Assembly: GCA_020747015.1 (NCBI GenBank)
Contig: JAGTJM010000010.1
Span: 744,001 to 808,000, forward strand
Origin: Pyrenochaeta sp. MPI-SDFR-AT-0127
Lineage: Eukaryota > Ascomycota > Dothideomycetes > Pleosporales > Cucurbitariaceae
Reading direction: 5' to 3'
DNA length: 64,000 bases
Shown here: positions 45,994-57,091 of the stretch, in pieces
How positions within the stretch are numbered: position 1 is the stretch's first letter
Layout of the letters: each line of letters begins with the position of its first letter
Translations under genes and position numbers: made by a program
Notes under the pieces: generated by a model
The model's input: only the letters and a program-made list of their open reading frames with translations
The model's database searches: none
Told to the model about the DNA's origin: nothing

Positions 45994-48013
45994 ATGATGA
46001 AAGCACCAAGTGGCGTCGCTGGCCCTTCTCGAGGACGCCTCAGCACCCTCTTTACTGCGATCTTCTCATTTGCGAACCTTGTCATTCCAGCCATTGCATC
46101 GACAGCACATCCATTCTCTGGTCAACACCTCCTCGGATCTTCCTTTGGCACACCTGGTGTCGACGCAACATTCGACTATGTAATCGTTGGCGGAGGAACA
46201 GCAGGTCTTGTCCTCGCCAATCGACTTTCAGAATCCGGCGACCATACCGTCGCCGTTATAGAGGCAGGAGGTTTTTACGAACTTGATAATGGCAACACTT
46301 CACAGATTCCTCGCTACGTATGGACAGGAGCAGATCTAAGCTTTCACGACGTGAACCCGCTGGTTGACTGGGAGTTTGAGACTGAGCCCGAAGAAGGCAT
46401 TGGTGGCAGAAAGATACACTATCCCAGAGGACGAACGCTAGGGGGTTGCTCTGGTAGAAATCACATGATACATCATGCCGCAACGAAGGGTAGCTTTAAG
46501 AAATGGGCCGAAGATGTTGGCGATTCAAGCTACGAATGGAATAACTTCTACAAGTACTACGATAAAGCGACTACATTTCATCCTGCAGACAAGAGCAAGC
46601 ATTTGGCAAACTCAACACCACCAGACGACCCTGCGGGTAGAAGAGCAACGTCCGGTCCACTACAACTTTCATATGCCAATTACATAGTACCATTCACGAG
46701 TTGGGCAATGAAAGCCACCGTCGCACTGGGTATGAAGCTACTACCAGGTTTTCTTGATGGCGATTTGATTGGATCTAGTTGGGTGGTGCGGACTACAGAC
46801 CCGAATACTATGGTGAGAGATTCCTCCGAGACAGCGTATCTCAGGCCAGCTTTGAAGCGCACAAATCTCGTTGTGTACCATTCGACAATGGCTCTAAAGG
46901 TTCTATTCAACGGTAAAGAGGCTACTGGCGTTTCCTGCAGTACACGCGGCAAAGAATACAAACTCATGGCGCGCAAAGAGGTGATTGTCAGTGCTGGAGC
47001 GATCCAGAGCCCACAACTGCTCATGGTCAGTGGAATAGGTCCGAGAAAAACACTTGAAAGGTTTGGTATTCCGGTGATTGTGGATGCTCCCGGAGTTGGC
47101 TCTGGCTTGGAGGTACGCAACTTAGTCTCCTTTAAGGGAGTATACAGTGCTGATTAGGCACAGGATCATCCAGCCGTCGGAGTAACGTACAAGGTGAAAG
47201 TTGAGAGCTCCACAGTTCTAGATTCTCCAACAAAGCATCAAGCAGCTGTTGAGGAATTCATCAATAACGGTGCTGGTCCGCTGACTAGCACAGGCGTTGA
47301 TGTTCTAGGTGAGGAAATACTCAGGGAATGTATCATTATAGGGAAACTCGCTGACATCCAATCTAAAAGCCTGGGAGAAAGTTCCTCGTCGTCTCATATC
47401 CAAAGACACTGCGACCGGCCTCAGTGCAGCTCCAGATGATTGGCCAGATCTCGAATACCTCACTTCTGATATCTACCCTGGCATCCCCCCCGACAAAGAT
47501 GAATATGCTGGAATCATTGTTATTTTGATCAACACCTTCTCACGAGGCACGATATCCATCTCTTCGGCATCCACGCTCGATCCGCCAGTCATCCATGTCT
47601 CCTTCCTAACCGACCCACGGGACCAAGACCTTGCTGTTGCCGCGATCAGGCGCGCTCGAGAGATTTTCGCTGACCCTTCCATTGCCTCTGTCGTGGGTCC
47701 TGAAACCTTCCCCGGAATCGAGGCAGAGACGGATGAGCAGATATTGGCGTACATTCAAGCTAGTGGGCGAACGATATCACACGCTAGCACTACATGTAAG
47801 ATGGGTAAACAAGAGGATAAGCTGGCAGTCGTAGATTCAGAGGCGAAGGTCTTTGGAGTTGAGAAGCTACGGGTTGTGGATTTGAGTGCTGTGCCTTTTT
47901 TGCCGCCAGGCCATCCCATGGCAGCGGTATATGCACTTGCGGAGAAGATATCAGAGAACATTTTACAGAGTGCAAAGCACGTGTCTGGAAATCAGGACCA
48001 TGATGAATTATAG
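45994..48013 (+). CDS. GMC-family FAD oxidoreductase, probably secreted
   Basis: Three exons: 45994-47112, 47164-47308 and 47370-48013 (introns 51 and 61 bp), giving 635 residues. A hydrophobic N-terminus (LFTAIFSFANLVIPAIAST) suggests secretion or membrane anchoring. The FAD dinucleotide fold is DYVIVGGGTAGLVLANRL, with IEAGG at the ribose-binding position; the GMC signature 1 region is PRGRTLGGCSGRNHMIHH and signature 2 is GAIQSPQLLMVSGIGP. The C-terminal substrate half has both catalytic-type histidines, in ISHASTTCKMG and LPPGHPMAAVYALAE. GMC enzymes oxidise alcohols or sugars with O2 or quinone acceptors. Substrate cannot be told; aryl-alcohol, glucose or choline-type are all possible. 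Unspliced, the frame appears broken at 47155 and 47437, but splicing repairs both. Confidence 0.9.
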
Positions 48014-48226
48014 TAGGCCTAATCAATATGTACCGCCAGGTCAAGGTATAACGACCTATGAACAAAACTTGCGCATTGAGGCGCTGTGTATCATCGCGGA
48101 TAATCAAAACAGAATCAGCGGATAGTACGATCAATACTCGCCCTCCAACGCCGATGCCCTATGCACAATGTGCTGTTGTATACGAAATTCGAAATGAAAA
48201 ACACCGTCATTACTCATTCAGGGCCA

Positions 48227-49975
48227 TTAACGCTCGTACACACGATCCCACATCGGACTTCTATTCCTCTTATGCCCCGATCCCATTACATTCCTCAGCG
48301 GCCAATCTGTCTTTGAATTTTTGCGCGGTGGTGACGGATCAGGGTATCTGTCCAGACTTCTGTTCCCACCGTACAGACCATCTTCAAGATCGAGATATCC
48401 ATTGTGAGAATATTCTGGACCGTAGTCTTCGACATAGTCATATCCACCAGCAAAAGGATTTCTTGGTGGCGAGGATGATATAGGGGAAATGGGAGATGAT
48501 GTGTCGGTGTGATACCCAAGGGTCGAGGAGGTATTGATGCTGCTTACTGCAAGACCACTCGAGCTACTGCCGCTGTGATCAGGTAGAGTTTTTGTCAGCG
48601 CTGGGCGCAGTAATGATTGTGACGCGGCTTCCGCAGCAGGGTTTGCGCCTGTTGGACTCGTAGGTACGGCTTTGCGTTTGATAGTTGCTGCAGCTGGCAC
48701 GAGAGGAATTTCCATATGTAGTGGCGTACTTAGCCTTCGGAGAGTGTGTCTCGGCGATGACTGTCGACCAAGCACTGGAGACTCTGCCCATTGTTCGTCC
48801 GGTTCAGTGACCTCAGCAACAGCGTGCAGACTCGAGTAACTCGTTCGCTTTCCTCGGGCTCGGTTTGAACTATGCGTGTGATATAGAGCTGGCGCCATGA
48901 TTGGTTTCGAATTATGCATCGTCATTGGAGCTGCAGCTGGTGGAAACGTGTTTGCTCTGTATGGTGCATCCATCCCTGTTGGATCATATCCTTCATCTTC
49001 CCAATTCATAGTGGTAACATTTTGACTTTGCTGATTGAAACCAGGGTTCAGCGGCGCCCGATGATCCAAGTGCTCAGAGCTTAGAGACCTGTCCTGGAAC
49101 GAGAAGCGAGGGATGAATCCCGGTGATGAGGGAGGCTGGTTACCTTCAATGTGCCTTCTGCGACGACAGCGTAAGAAAAAGCAGCAACCAAATAGAGCAG
49201 CTCCGACACCAAGTAGAGCGAAGGGCACACCGATGCCGATGCCGATCTTCTGGCGTCTGGTGAGCCCAGTGGTGCTAAACGCGGGCGCTGCGGTATCGGG
49301 TGCGCGGGTCAATGTTGAAGCTGGGCTTGTAGTCATGGATCTCGAAGGCCTCGAAGTCGAAGATCCATGTGAAGACATGGCGGTTGACAGGCCACTCGAT
49401 GATGATGGAACTGGGCTGGCATCCGTAGTGGTCGAGCTCAGGGGGTATGATCTTGATGGAGAGGACAATTGTATTGCGCTGCTCGGCACTGACTCTGACG
49501 GCTGCCACCAATCCGTTTCTGTTGCTGTCGTAGACACTTGGCCGTCCCAGTTGTAAGTCGCTGGAGGCGCTGTTGGCCATGCTGTCTCTGGTCCGAATTC
49601 TCGTATTAAATAGCTCTGAATGTCCCATGGCAAATCCAAGAACCACTGTGGTTTCTTGTCATCTAGAAATTCTTCCCATAGAATACTGGATACAGCGGGC
49701 ACATTGGTCGCGGCGATGAGGCGTAAGGACACCGGGAGTGCTGTAAGGAGCACTTGAGCAAGGGACATACTATGAATCTCATTAGTCCGTTTCTCCTCAA
49801 GCTGATGTAATTATGGAACTTACACATCTGGAATTTGCCTTTTCTCCAACGATCGTACATCAACTTCAGTGCATCGTGGCGCGGGTGTGATGGCTGGTGT
49901 TGGCAGAAGTGCACTCCTCACACTACCCATCGCACATCCAAGCGATAACAAACCCCATCCTCTTAACGAATGCAT
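48227..49975 (-). CDS. Type I single-pass membrane protein, Ser/Thr-rich
   Basis: Two exons on the minus strand, 49975-49824 and 49769-48227 (54-bp intron), giving 564 residues. Exon 1 provides the signal peptide (MHSLRGWGLLSLGCAMGSV), and splicing joins QIPDV to MSLAQVLL in frame. The extracellular part has an ordered aromatic patch (WEEFLDDKKPQWFLDLPWDI), then a Ser/Thr stalk. The transmembrane helix is at about 226-250 (IGIGVPFALLGVGAALFGCC), followed by a strong basic stop (RCRRRRH). The 310-residue cytoplasmic tail is disordered, with Ser/Pro phosphosite-like motifs. It resembles fungal surface sensors in layout only, and I name no family. Without exon 1 the ORF would begin at an internal Met and lack a proper signal. 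Confidence 0.75.
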
Positions 49976-51071
49976 ATGTAAACGAATGTGAATTTGAGTT
50001 AAAAGCAGAAAAATAATAATATATGTTGGCGTGGAACGACAGTCGAGTGTGCTATGAAGGCTTCATTTTCCAAGTGGGCTCTTCCAGAAAACGCTCTGGC
50101 AGTCGCGGTGGCCATATTTATTATCACTTGTTTGCACCCATGTACCCCTTGCAGGTCCACAACGCTCGAGATTCGTTGCATCAGAGTGTCCACGTACAGA
50201 GCGGCGAAAACCAAGCGATCTACAACACAGCCTACCGGTCTCTTTACCACTCTCGGTAATTCTGGCTGCAGATCCAGGGTCCATCAGCGAGTCGTCAACT
50301 GGTCATGACGAGCGAAGATGCAGGTTTGCCCCTCACTAGCCACACGTTGCATGGCAATTCAAGCAAATCGCATGCCGAGAATCCGATAACCCTGTTATCT
50401 CTGGTTTGGTATAACGGCTTTGAGTGGTGGAACAGGCAGAAGGTGGCGACCCGTGGCTGTGCGATGGCATGGGGCTCGCTTCGTGGCCGAACTGGAGAGC
50501 TGGTTGCTTCTCTAGCGAAGGGATCTGGATTTCGCATAGATCTTCAATGAATAGAATTTAGAGAGATGAGATTGGCTGCTATAATCAACGTGATATTCCA
50601 CGTACATGAGTGCTGTTTATTTTTGGAGACGAATCGGCTGAGATAATTTTGACCAGTAAGAAGTAAGACGGTCAAAGATTTCTCAGAGCCAACCGGCCAG
50701 TATTTGGTAGTATTCCGGTGGATGGCAATTCGAACTCTGAACGTGCGCAAGTCATGCATTGGCTTTGAGGCCCTTCCATGCAGGCTCTCCATCGCTCGCT
50801 CTTGTCTGCTTACTTGTCGGTTTTAGTACCACCAGGAAACCAGTTGCGTGAAGTCAGTAGAAAAAGCATATTTGCTGAGAATCGACGAAGGTACATCTCA
50901 TTTCATGGCAGCTTCACAAGCAGTTTTTGCAACCAGAAACTCATATATATCTTCTTTTCTCTATCACGTGCCCGCCGCCAATGCGCAAATCTCAAACGCG
51001 ATCCTGTCCTCCCAATCGCATTTTACGAATGCGAAACTGTCCATAGGAATACTTTATACCACATGGACCAA
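49976..51071. other. Intergenic between the membrane-protein gene and SEC31
   Basis: 1.1 kb with no supportable gene. Overlapping short frames at 50023-50550 and 50778-51131 are featureless. It includes the promoter of the minus-strand membrane-protein gene and the SEC31 3' region. Confidence 0.5.
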
Positions 51072-54000
51072 TCACGCAGTCGACTTGCTGAACTGAATCA
51101 ACCTCTTGACGCCAACCTTTCTCATCGTTAGTATCTTTTCAACAGCTTATACATATAACATTACTCACCATCCAGTTGCTCCCTTCATCTGTCTTGTTGG
51201 TCATCAGATCCGAAAAAATTGCGACCGCCTCATCGTACTGCCTAGCTTGAATGTTGCTTGCCAGTTCATTCATCTGCAGAATAGTGTCTGGCTTGAGCAG
51301 GTCTTCGTTATTGAGATGATCGAACAATATGTTGAGCCGCTTCTCGGTATCGGCCACGTGCTGCTTGTACTGGGCGGGAGCCTTGGCTTTGATACGTTGC
51401 ATATCAGCCTCAAGAATCTCGTAGATGGGACGAGAAGCGTTTGGGATATGTGATCGATCGCCAGGGGCTGAGATGTATTAGCAAGAATATGATAGCCACG
51501 AGCCGGGAAAGACTTACGATATTTAGCCGCAGCAGGAGAAGCAGTTTGTGATTGCGAGGTCCCAGGTCTAGAATCGGGCCTTGGGGGTCCTCCTTGGGGA
51601 GGACCGCCTAGGGGAGGACCCGCTCGAGGCGGGCCTTGAGGAGGACCTCTTGGCGGCGGCGGTGCTGCTACTGGAGGAGGCGCCTGTTGAGCTGGGGATG
51701 AGGCATAGGGCGATGGAGCTGACGCAAAGCTTGGCGGTGGTGCAATGTTCCTAGGCGGCGGTATTCCTCCTTGCGGCGGAGCGGAAGGTTGTGAGCCCGG
51801 AGCAGGGGCATAACGGTTGGATGGCGGTGCCGCTGAAGATGGAGGCTGGTACGGTGACGCTCCGCGTTGTACTGGCACTTGCGGTGGAGGGGCAAAACCA
51901 CTAGGCTGTGGTGGTGCGTATGAATTGACCGCTGGTGATGGCGCATAAGGACTTGGGGCACCTGCTTGCGCAGGTCCGGTCGGGGTGGAAGTCATACGAG
52001 GAGGGCCTTGTGGCGGGCCCTTCGGTGGAGGAGGAGGAGTTGATCTTGCTCCAGGCGAGAAGGGACCTTGAGGCGGACCAGCAAGGGGCTGTTGCTGGTT
52101 AGGGAACGGAGAAGCTACAGTGTTGAGCGGGGTACCGCGGCGTGACGATGGCTTTGGCGGGCCGAAATCTGGCGTATCATTCCACGCTGGGATATTGGGT
52201 CGATTTGCCGCGGGTACAATGGATGGCGAGCTCGCAAAGTTACGTGGTGGAGGTGCAATGGGATGCTGCTGTTGCGTTTGGTAGCCAAAACCAGGTTGAG
52301 GAATAGAAGGCTGTGAGGTTTGCTGGTAGCCAGTTGGGGTGTACGCACCCCGGGCTGGTGCTGCTGGCGTGAAAGAAGACTGAGCAGCGGCCTGGGCTTG
52401 AGGCACAAGAGGGTTCACAGGAACATAGGGAGACGACCCTGGTTGTGTTTGAAGACTGTTGACTGGAGCGTATGGCGTTTGCTGAACTGGGGTCGGCTGC
52501 TGTGTTGGAACAGCTCCATAGGATGGAACTAATCGCTGGCCTCGTTGAGCTGTAGCAGGCTGAGCTTGTCGCTGAGTTGGCGCTGCCTGTGATGTCCCCT
52601 TCCTTGTCGCTTCCTTGACTCGGTTCCTGGCTACATCTGCTGCTGGATATTTTTGAGGCAGTAGATCCAGGTACTTCTCGGCAATAGACAACTGTCCGTG
52701 GGATGATGCAATGTCGGCATACTCCACATACTTCGCGTACAACGGTTCAAGTTTCCAGTCGGCGTCCTTTTGCTGCTCTGGATCTTTGAAAGCAGTCACC
52801 TTTCGGAACACTGTAACCTTTTCAATGAAATCTTGTAATGACCTTGCATGTATCGAGAAGCTGTTATCTTCCGTTGACTGTTGAACGCCAGCTGCTTCGC
52901 TCTCCTGAAGCTCTTGAGCCCAGTTGACCACGACTTTCTCCAGCTTGGAACCGGCCAAGTAGCAGAAAGATGCATCTTTCCGGAGGGAGCCAGTCTCATC
53001 TGAGACAGCCTCCTCCAGCCGGTCTCCGAGCGCTTCACAAAGGTCAGGAAAATCTGACTGATCAGCAAATGTGCAAAGGGTGGCCATCACCTCTTTCCAG
53101 TCCTTGAGATCGGCATTGTAAACAATATCCCAGAGATTCTTTCCAACTACTGATGCGAGTAGTCGTAAATAGTTTGGTGCATCTGACTGCTTCTTAAAGT
53201 ACGCAGCTTGCGCCTTGGCAATGCTTTTTTCTCCACCACAAATGGCGATCATGAAAGCATCTGACAAGCGATTCTCCTTGAGGCACACATCCAGTGCCGC
53301 ATCGAAATTGCCGAGCATGAGAGCTCGAGTGATCTTCGTATCGGCTGCCGACTCTGAGCCAGAGTATACCTGGAATGGGTTGTTTGTCTTCGCACCCTTC
53401 GAAGCTGCGAGATCTGAGAGAAAGTTGCCTTCGTCTGTTGCATTGTCAAAGAAGGAAGCACCTTCATCAGTATCGCCATTAGTCTGCGTTTCTTTCTTGG
53501 CCTCCAACGACTCCTCCTCTTTTTGGTCTGCAAAGCCAAGATATTCGACAAGCTTGCTTCGTGGGTTCTCCGATGTAAGTGTCTCGATGACGGTCCAGTC
53601 CGCCTTCTCCTCTTCGTTGGCGGCCTTAGCAATCTTCGATTCGCAAAACGAAGTAAGATCACCCTTCTCCAAAGCCTTATCGAACGCCTCACTGGCCGTG
53701 CTGATTTCGGAGTCTACAGCATACGTCGATATCGTAACCTTTGACTTCTCCTCCACAATGCCAAATCGAACTAGTTTTCCACCAAAGCCGAAAGCCACAC
53801 CGGCCCTCCTCTTCAGCCATTTCGGGGGTGTCTTCAGCGAGAAAGATGCACCCTGTGGTTCTGCATGTGTTTGTGCGAAAAAGTCCTCACCCTCGGGCGC
53901 TTGAGCTGCCGATTTGGTCTGGTCTGCTGTTGCACCAGTGTTCTGTAGAGTTTGAACGGCAATCTTGCCATCAAAGGATGCAGTAGCGAGCAAATTTGGG

Positions 54001-55043
54001 TTTGAAGGGTTGAACCTCGTCTGGAAAGTCCAGTTCGTCACGACTGGAAATTCACCTAGCTGTTCGCCGCTGTTCGGATTCCAGGCGATTGTCCGGTTAT
54101 CTTTGCCGCATGACAGTAAGATATTGCTGTCTTGCGTACACCATGAAAGAGACAGTACGCCCTGATCGTGTGCTTGGAGCGTCTTCTCGGGCGCATTGGT
54201 ATTGCGGAGATCCCAGACTAGAACAAGCGGGTTCTGGTCGGTCGGGATCGCGGTGACCAGCCTAGTAGGTTTATCAGGGTCCCATGAAACAGCGCTGACT
54301 GTCTTTCTTCCAAAATGGTTCAATGTGAGATTCTCCTTCTTGCCCTTGACGTCCCAGACGGTCACAAAGCCGCCACTGCTTCCAGTTGCCAAAATGTGCG
54401 CAACCTTTTTGTTCCAGTCCAATGTAGTGTACTCGTCAGGATTCGCTCCAGCCTTGCCTAGGCGGAAAGACTTTGACTCGTCATCGAGGTCATGTACAAA
54501 TAGTTCGCCTTTCGCGCCTGCGGAGGCGAGAATGTGCGATTTGAACGGATTGAATTGTATCGCTTGGATGGGGCCGGTGTGCTTATCGATCTGCTCAATT
54601 TGAGCTCCGCTATGTCAAGTCAGTACTATTCGGCCTTTGACAGTCTTAAGTATCCTGACCTAGCACCTGTTCGCAGCTTCTCCGCATCCCATAATACCAG
54701 TGCGCCGCTGTCGAGTGCGCCAGCTATTATTCCCCGCGGGTACTGCTCGCTAGGCTGACTCCAAGCAATGTCGTTGAATCTGCCATTTTGTCAATTACAT
54801 GCCCATTTCGAGTCCAAAGTAATTGGCCAAGTACCTCGATTCGACATTGACTGTAGCAACCGGCTTAAGCTCAACGCCTTGCTCACTCTCATCCAGCTTG
54901 AGCTCCCAGAGCTCCAGCTGGGTTTCATTTGAGAAGTCGGCGTCCACAGCACCAGCCTTGGTTCCTGTTGCTATCAATGGTTGCGCTGGCCCAGGCGACC
55001 AGGCAAAAGTGGCCGTCCTGGGGATTTCTCGCAATCGGACCAT
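51072..55043 (-). CDS. SEC31: COPII outer-coat protein Sec31
   Basis: Five exons on the minus strand: 55043-54835, 54779-54660, 54609-51518, 51467-51169 and 51116-51072 (introns 55, 50, 50, 52 bp), giving 1,254 residues. The N-terminus (MVRLREIPRTATFAWSPG) begins a WD40 propeller (about 1-330), with blades such as GGFVTVWDVKGKKENL and GVLSLSWCTQDSNILLSCG. An alpha-solenoid follows, then a Pro/Gln-rich region (about 780-1130). The C-terminal helical domain has KYPPGDRSHIPNASRPIYE and KRLNILFDHLNNEDLL. Sec31 forms the COPII cage with Sec13 on ER-derived vesicles and stimulates Sar1 GTP hydrolysis through Sec23. Length and domain order are normal. The ATG at 55043 is preferred over an in-frame one at 55061. 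The 229-codon antisense frame at 53215-53904 is a shadow. Confidence 0.96.
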
Positions 55044-55368
55044 GTTGGGCGGTGATCGCACCGAGGTGTCAGATTAGCGAGTTGTGTACAATGACAACGT
55101 CAAAAGTGAGAAGAATTGAGAAGAAAAGATCTTGGAGAGCTCGAGCGGAAGTATATATGGAGGGTTCGGTGTCCGCAATGTGTCAATAGGCGAACTTGAA
55201 AGTAAGGCAGCGGCGTGCTTCACCATCAACATCCACCTGTCCTTCCCTGGTCATCGCGGGCGCGGCCAAAGCGGGTCCGACTACCCCACGTGATATCGAA
55301 TTCTCGCCCAACACCACATTCCCAACGCTACCAAGATACGCAGCTCTGGCTACTCACGTCCTGCAACA
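55044..55368. promoter_or_regulatory. Divergent promoter of SEC31 (-) and an RRM gene (+)
   Basis: A 325-bp spacer. A palindromic E-box-like CACGTG lies at 55287-55292, nearer the RRM gene. The rest shows no clear element. Confidence 0.6.
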
Positions 55369-55887
55369 ATGTCTAACCTATCAGATTCATCGCGCCTGAA
55401 GTCGACAATATTCGTTGGGGGCCTGGACCAAGCGGTAACGCAGCAGACTCTGTTCCATGCCTTCCTGCCTTTTGGCGATATTGTCGAAGTCAACCTGCCA
55501 AAACCAGATTTGCCAAATACGAATGAGCAGCATCGAGGGTTTGGCTATGTCGAATTTGAAGCTGCATCGGACGCAATAGATGCCATCGACAATATGGACC
55601 GGAGCGAGCTATACGGATCTGTCATCAAGGTAGCAGCAGCTAAGCCGCAGAAAGATGCCAATGAGGGACTGGGAAGCAAGACTGCGATTTGGGAGCAGGT
55701 ATTTAACTACAATCTGAGTGCTTTTGAGCCGTCTGCTGACTGCTAGTAGGAGGGCTGGCTCGCGAAGCACGCTGTGAGCGAAGAGGATCGGCAAGCTACT
55801 GAGGCTGCGCCAGAAAATTCCAACGGGCCTATGGATCCTATGCAAGGCCTTGAAGGACTTGATGAGGCCGGTCCAAAACCAGAGTGA
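55369..55887 (+). CDS. Small RRM protein (Cyp33/PPIE-type RRM, no cyclophilin domain)
   Basis: Two exons, 55369-55698 and 55750-55887 (51-bp intron), giving 155 residues. One RRM occupies about residues 10-95: RNP2 TIFVGGLDQ, RNP1 RGFGYVEFE, plus AIDNMDRSELYGSVIKV. The closest pattern I know is the N-terminal RRM of the cyclophilin PPIE/Cyp33, associated with spliceosomes, but here the chain ends in a short acidic tail without a peptidyl-prolyl isomerase domain. Two acceptor AGs lie 3 nt apart. Using the first would place an in-frame TAG, so the second (55748-55749) is the productive one. Role inferred: RNA binding, perhaps in splicing. Confidence 0.83.
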
Positions 55888-56313
55888 CATTTCATATATT
55901 CATTATATTGATTATGAACAATTGCGTTAGAGTGGGGCGTTCAGGTGCAGGACGGTTAGCAACAATTTTGATACCACGAATACGGCTGTAATCATGCATA
56001 TAGGACTCTATCTCTTTAGTTGTATGTAGCAATAGTCGTTGAACGTTTCCCATTTCCCATGCCGAAGGTTTGGGGGTGCTACAAGCTTTGGCAGATGATG
56101 ACGGATGCACACTCAAAACTTTGTCAAATCTGGTGTCTTAACACACTTTTAAACAGCATTTTGATAGACATCGTGATGCGTAGTACATAGGAAACTTGAT
56201 GCTTAATTCTGAACTTGACAGGGACCGTGTCCCACATGATGTACCTATACACATGGCTCCATAGCCCACTCCCCATCTGCGTTTCTTCTGCATTCTTGTT
56301 TGGTCCCAAATGC
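55888..56313. other. Convergent intergenic region
   Basis: 426 bp between the 3' ends of two convergent genes. AT-rich (TATATTCATTATATTG just after 55888), consistent with two opposing 3' untranslated regions. No gene seen. Confidence 0.6.
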
Positions 56314-56829
56314 TTACTCCTTTCCTTGTCGCTTCAAGCGGAGAGTCCTGTCGACGACGAGTTTCCGGCCGAGGGAGAAGAAGGCGGCTCCGACAGCGAC
56401 GCTATACATGTGTCAGACCACCCAATGTAGACCCCACATTTGTGATGGGGGAACTTACGCGACGACCAAAACTACATATTATGTTAGCATCGATATTAGA
56501 AATTGAAAGAGGCTGGATAGCACATACTGACAGGCCAAATCTCAGTGGGAATGTTCTTTAGCTGGCGCAGACGCTGGGAGACGGTATGAGCTGTATATCA
56601 TTAATACTAGCCCTCTTGTGGACGTCTGATTAGTCAATTGGCTTACCGCCCTGCTCCTCTTTCTAGCCTCAAAGTCAGCATGTCTTTTTAAGTCTTGTCG
56701 GGACGCAGAGAGATGTACCGGGACAGGAGTGCGCATCCTCAAGGTCTGCCTCATGAAGAGCTGCGGGCTCTGGCGCATCATCATGGCGCGAGTCGGCTGC
56801 ATAGCCATGGCCCTCGTGATTTTGAACAT
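56314..56829 (-). CDS. NDUFA4/MLRQ-like (B12D) mitochondrial respiratory subunit
   Basis: Five exons on the minus strand: 56829-56719, 56662-56647 (16 nt), 56590-56528, 56471-56459 (13 nt) and 56401-56314, giving 96 residues. Introns are 56-57 bp, three with GCTGAC/GCTAAC-like branch sites (intron 2 has ATTAAT). The Arg/Met-rich N-terminus is a mitochondrial presequence. Then come KEEQGAHTVSQRLRQLKNIP, a transmembrane helix (WPVILVVAVAVGAAFFSLG) and the basic tail GRKLVVDRTLRLKRQGKE, typical of fungal proteins annotated as complex I MLRQ subunit. The mammalian relative NDUFA4 is a cytochrome c oxidase subunit. A long frame reading through introns 1 and 2 (from 56937) is misleading: only the 16-nt exon gives the frame of exon 3. 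Confidence 0.78.
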
Positions 56830-57091
56830 TGTGATTGAGTGGAGATTTGTGATTGAATAGCGGGGAGCTGGTGTCGCGATGCTGGGTAATTGGGGTTTCG
56901 TCACAGGAACGCTGGTTGAAGCTCGCGGAGCTTGCATGCCCGGAAAACGCCGAGCGAATTATGTGGTGGACAAAGCGCTGCTCGGGTCAGACCATCGCAA
57001 CCTCACGACCTCGCTTCCGTCACCACTTCGACCCAGCACCTGCCATTGCCGCCGCATCACCCCTCTATATAACAGTCAAACGACCGCAATC
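56830..57091. promoter_or_regulatory. Shared divergent promoter, NDUFA4-like (-) and COX12 (+)
   Basis: A 262-bp spacer between two respiratory-chain genes. A CCAAT box is present on the minus strand (ATTGG at 56889-56893), the core site of the fungal HAP/CBC complex, a known regulator of respiratory genes. TATATAA at 57066-57072 lies 20 bp before the COX12 ATG. Shared control is inference. Confidence 0.65.

Noticed and set aside
47113..47437. Apparent frameshift/pseudogene in the GMC oxidoreductase
   Set aside because: Two canonical introns (47113-47163 and 47309-47369) restore a full-length protein with both catalytic-type histidines.
53215..53904. 229-codon + strand frame
   Set aside because: It is antisense to the SEC31 coding exon. 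Its Ser-rich content is the mirror of that exon.
56542..56937. 131-codon minus-strand frame through the NDUFA4-like gene
   Set aside because: It reads through introns 1 and 2. The segment after 56719 is intronic (GCTGAC branch and TAG acceptor visible), and only the spliced model gives the conserved protein.
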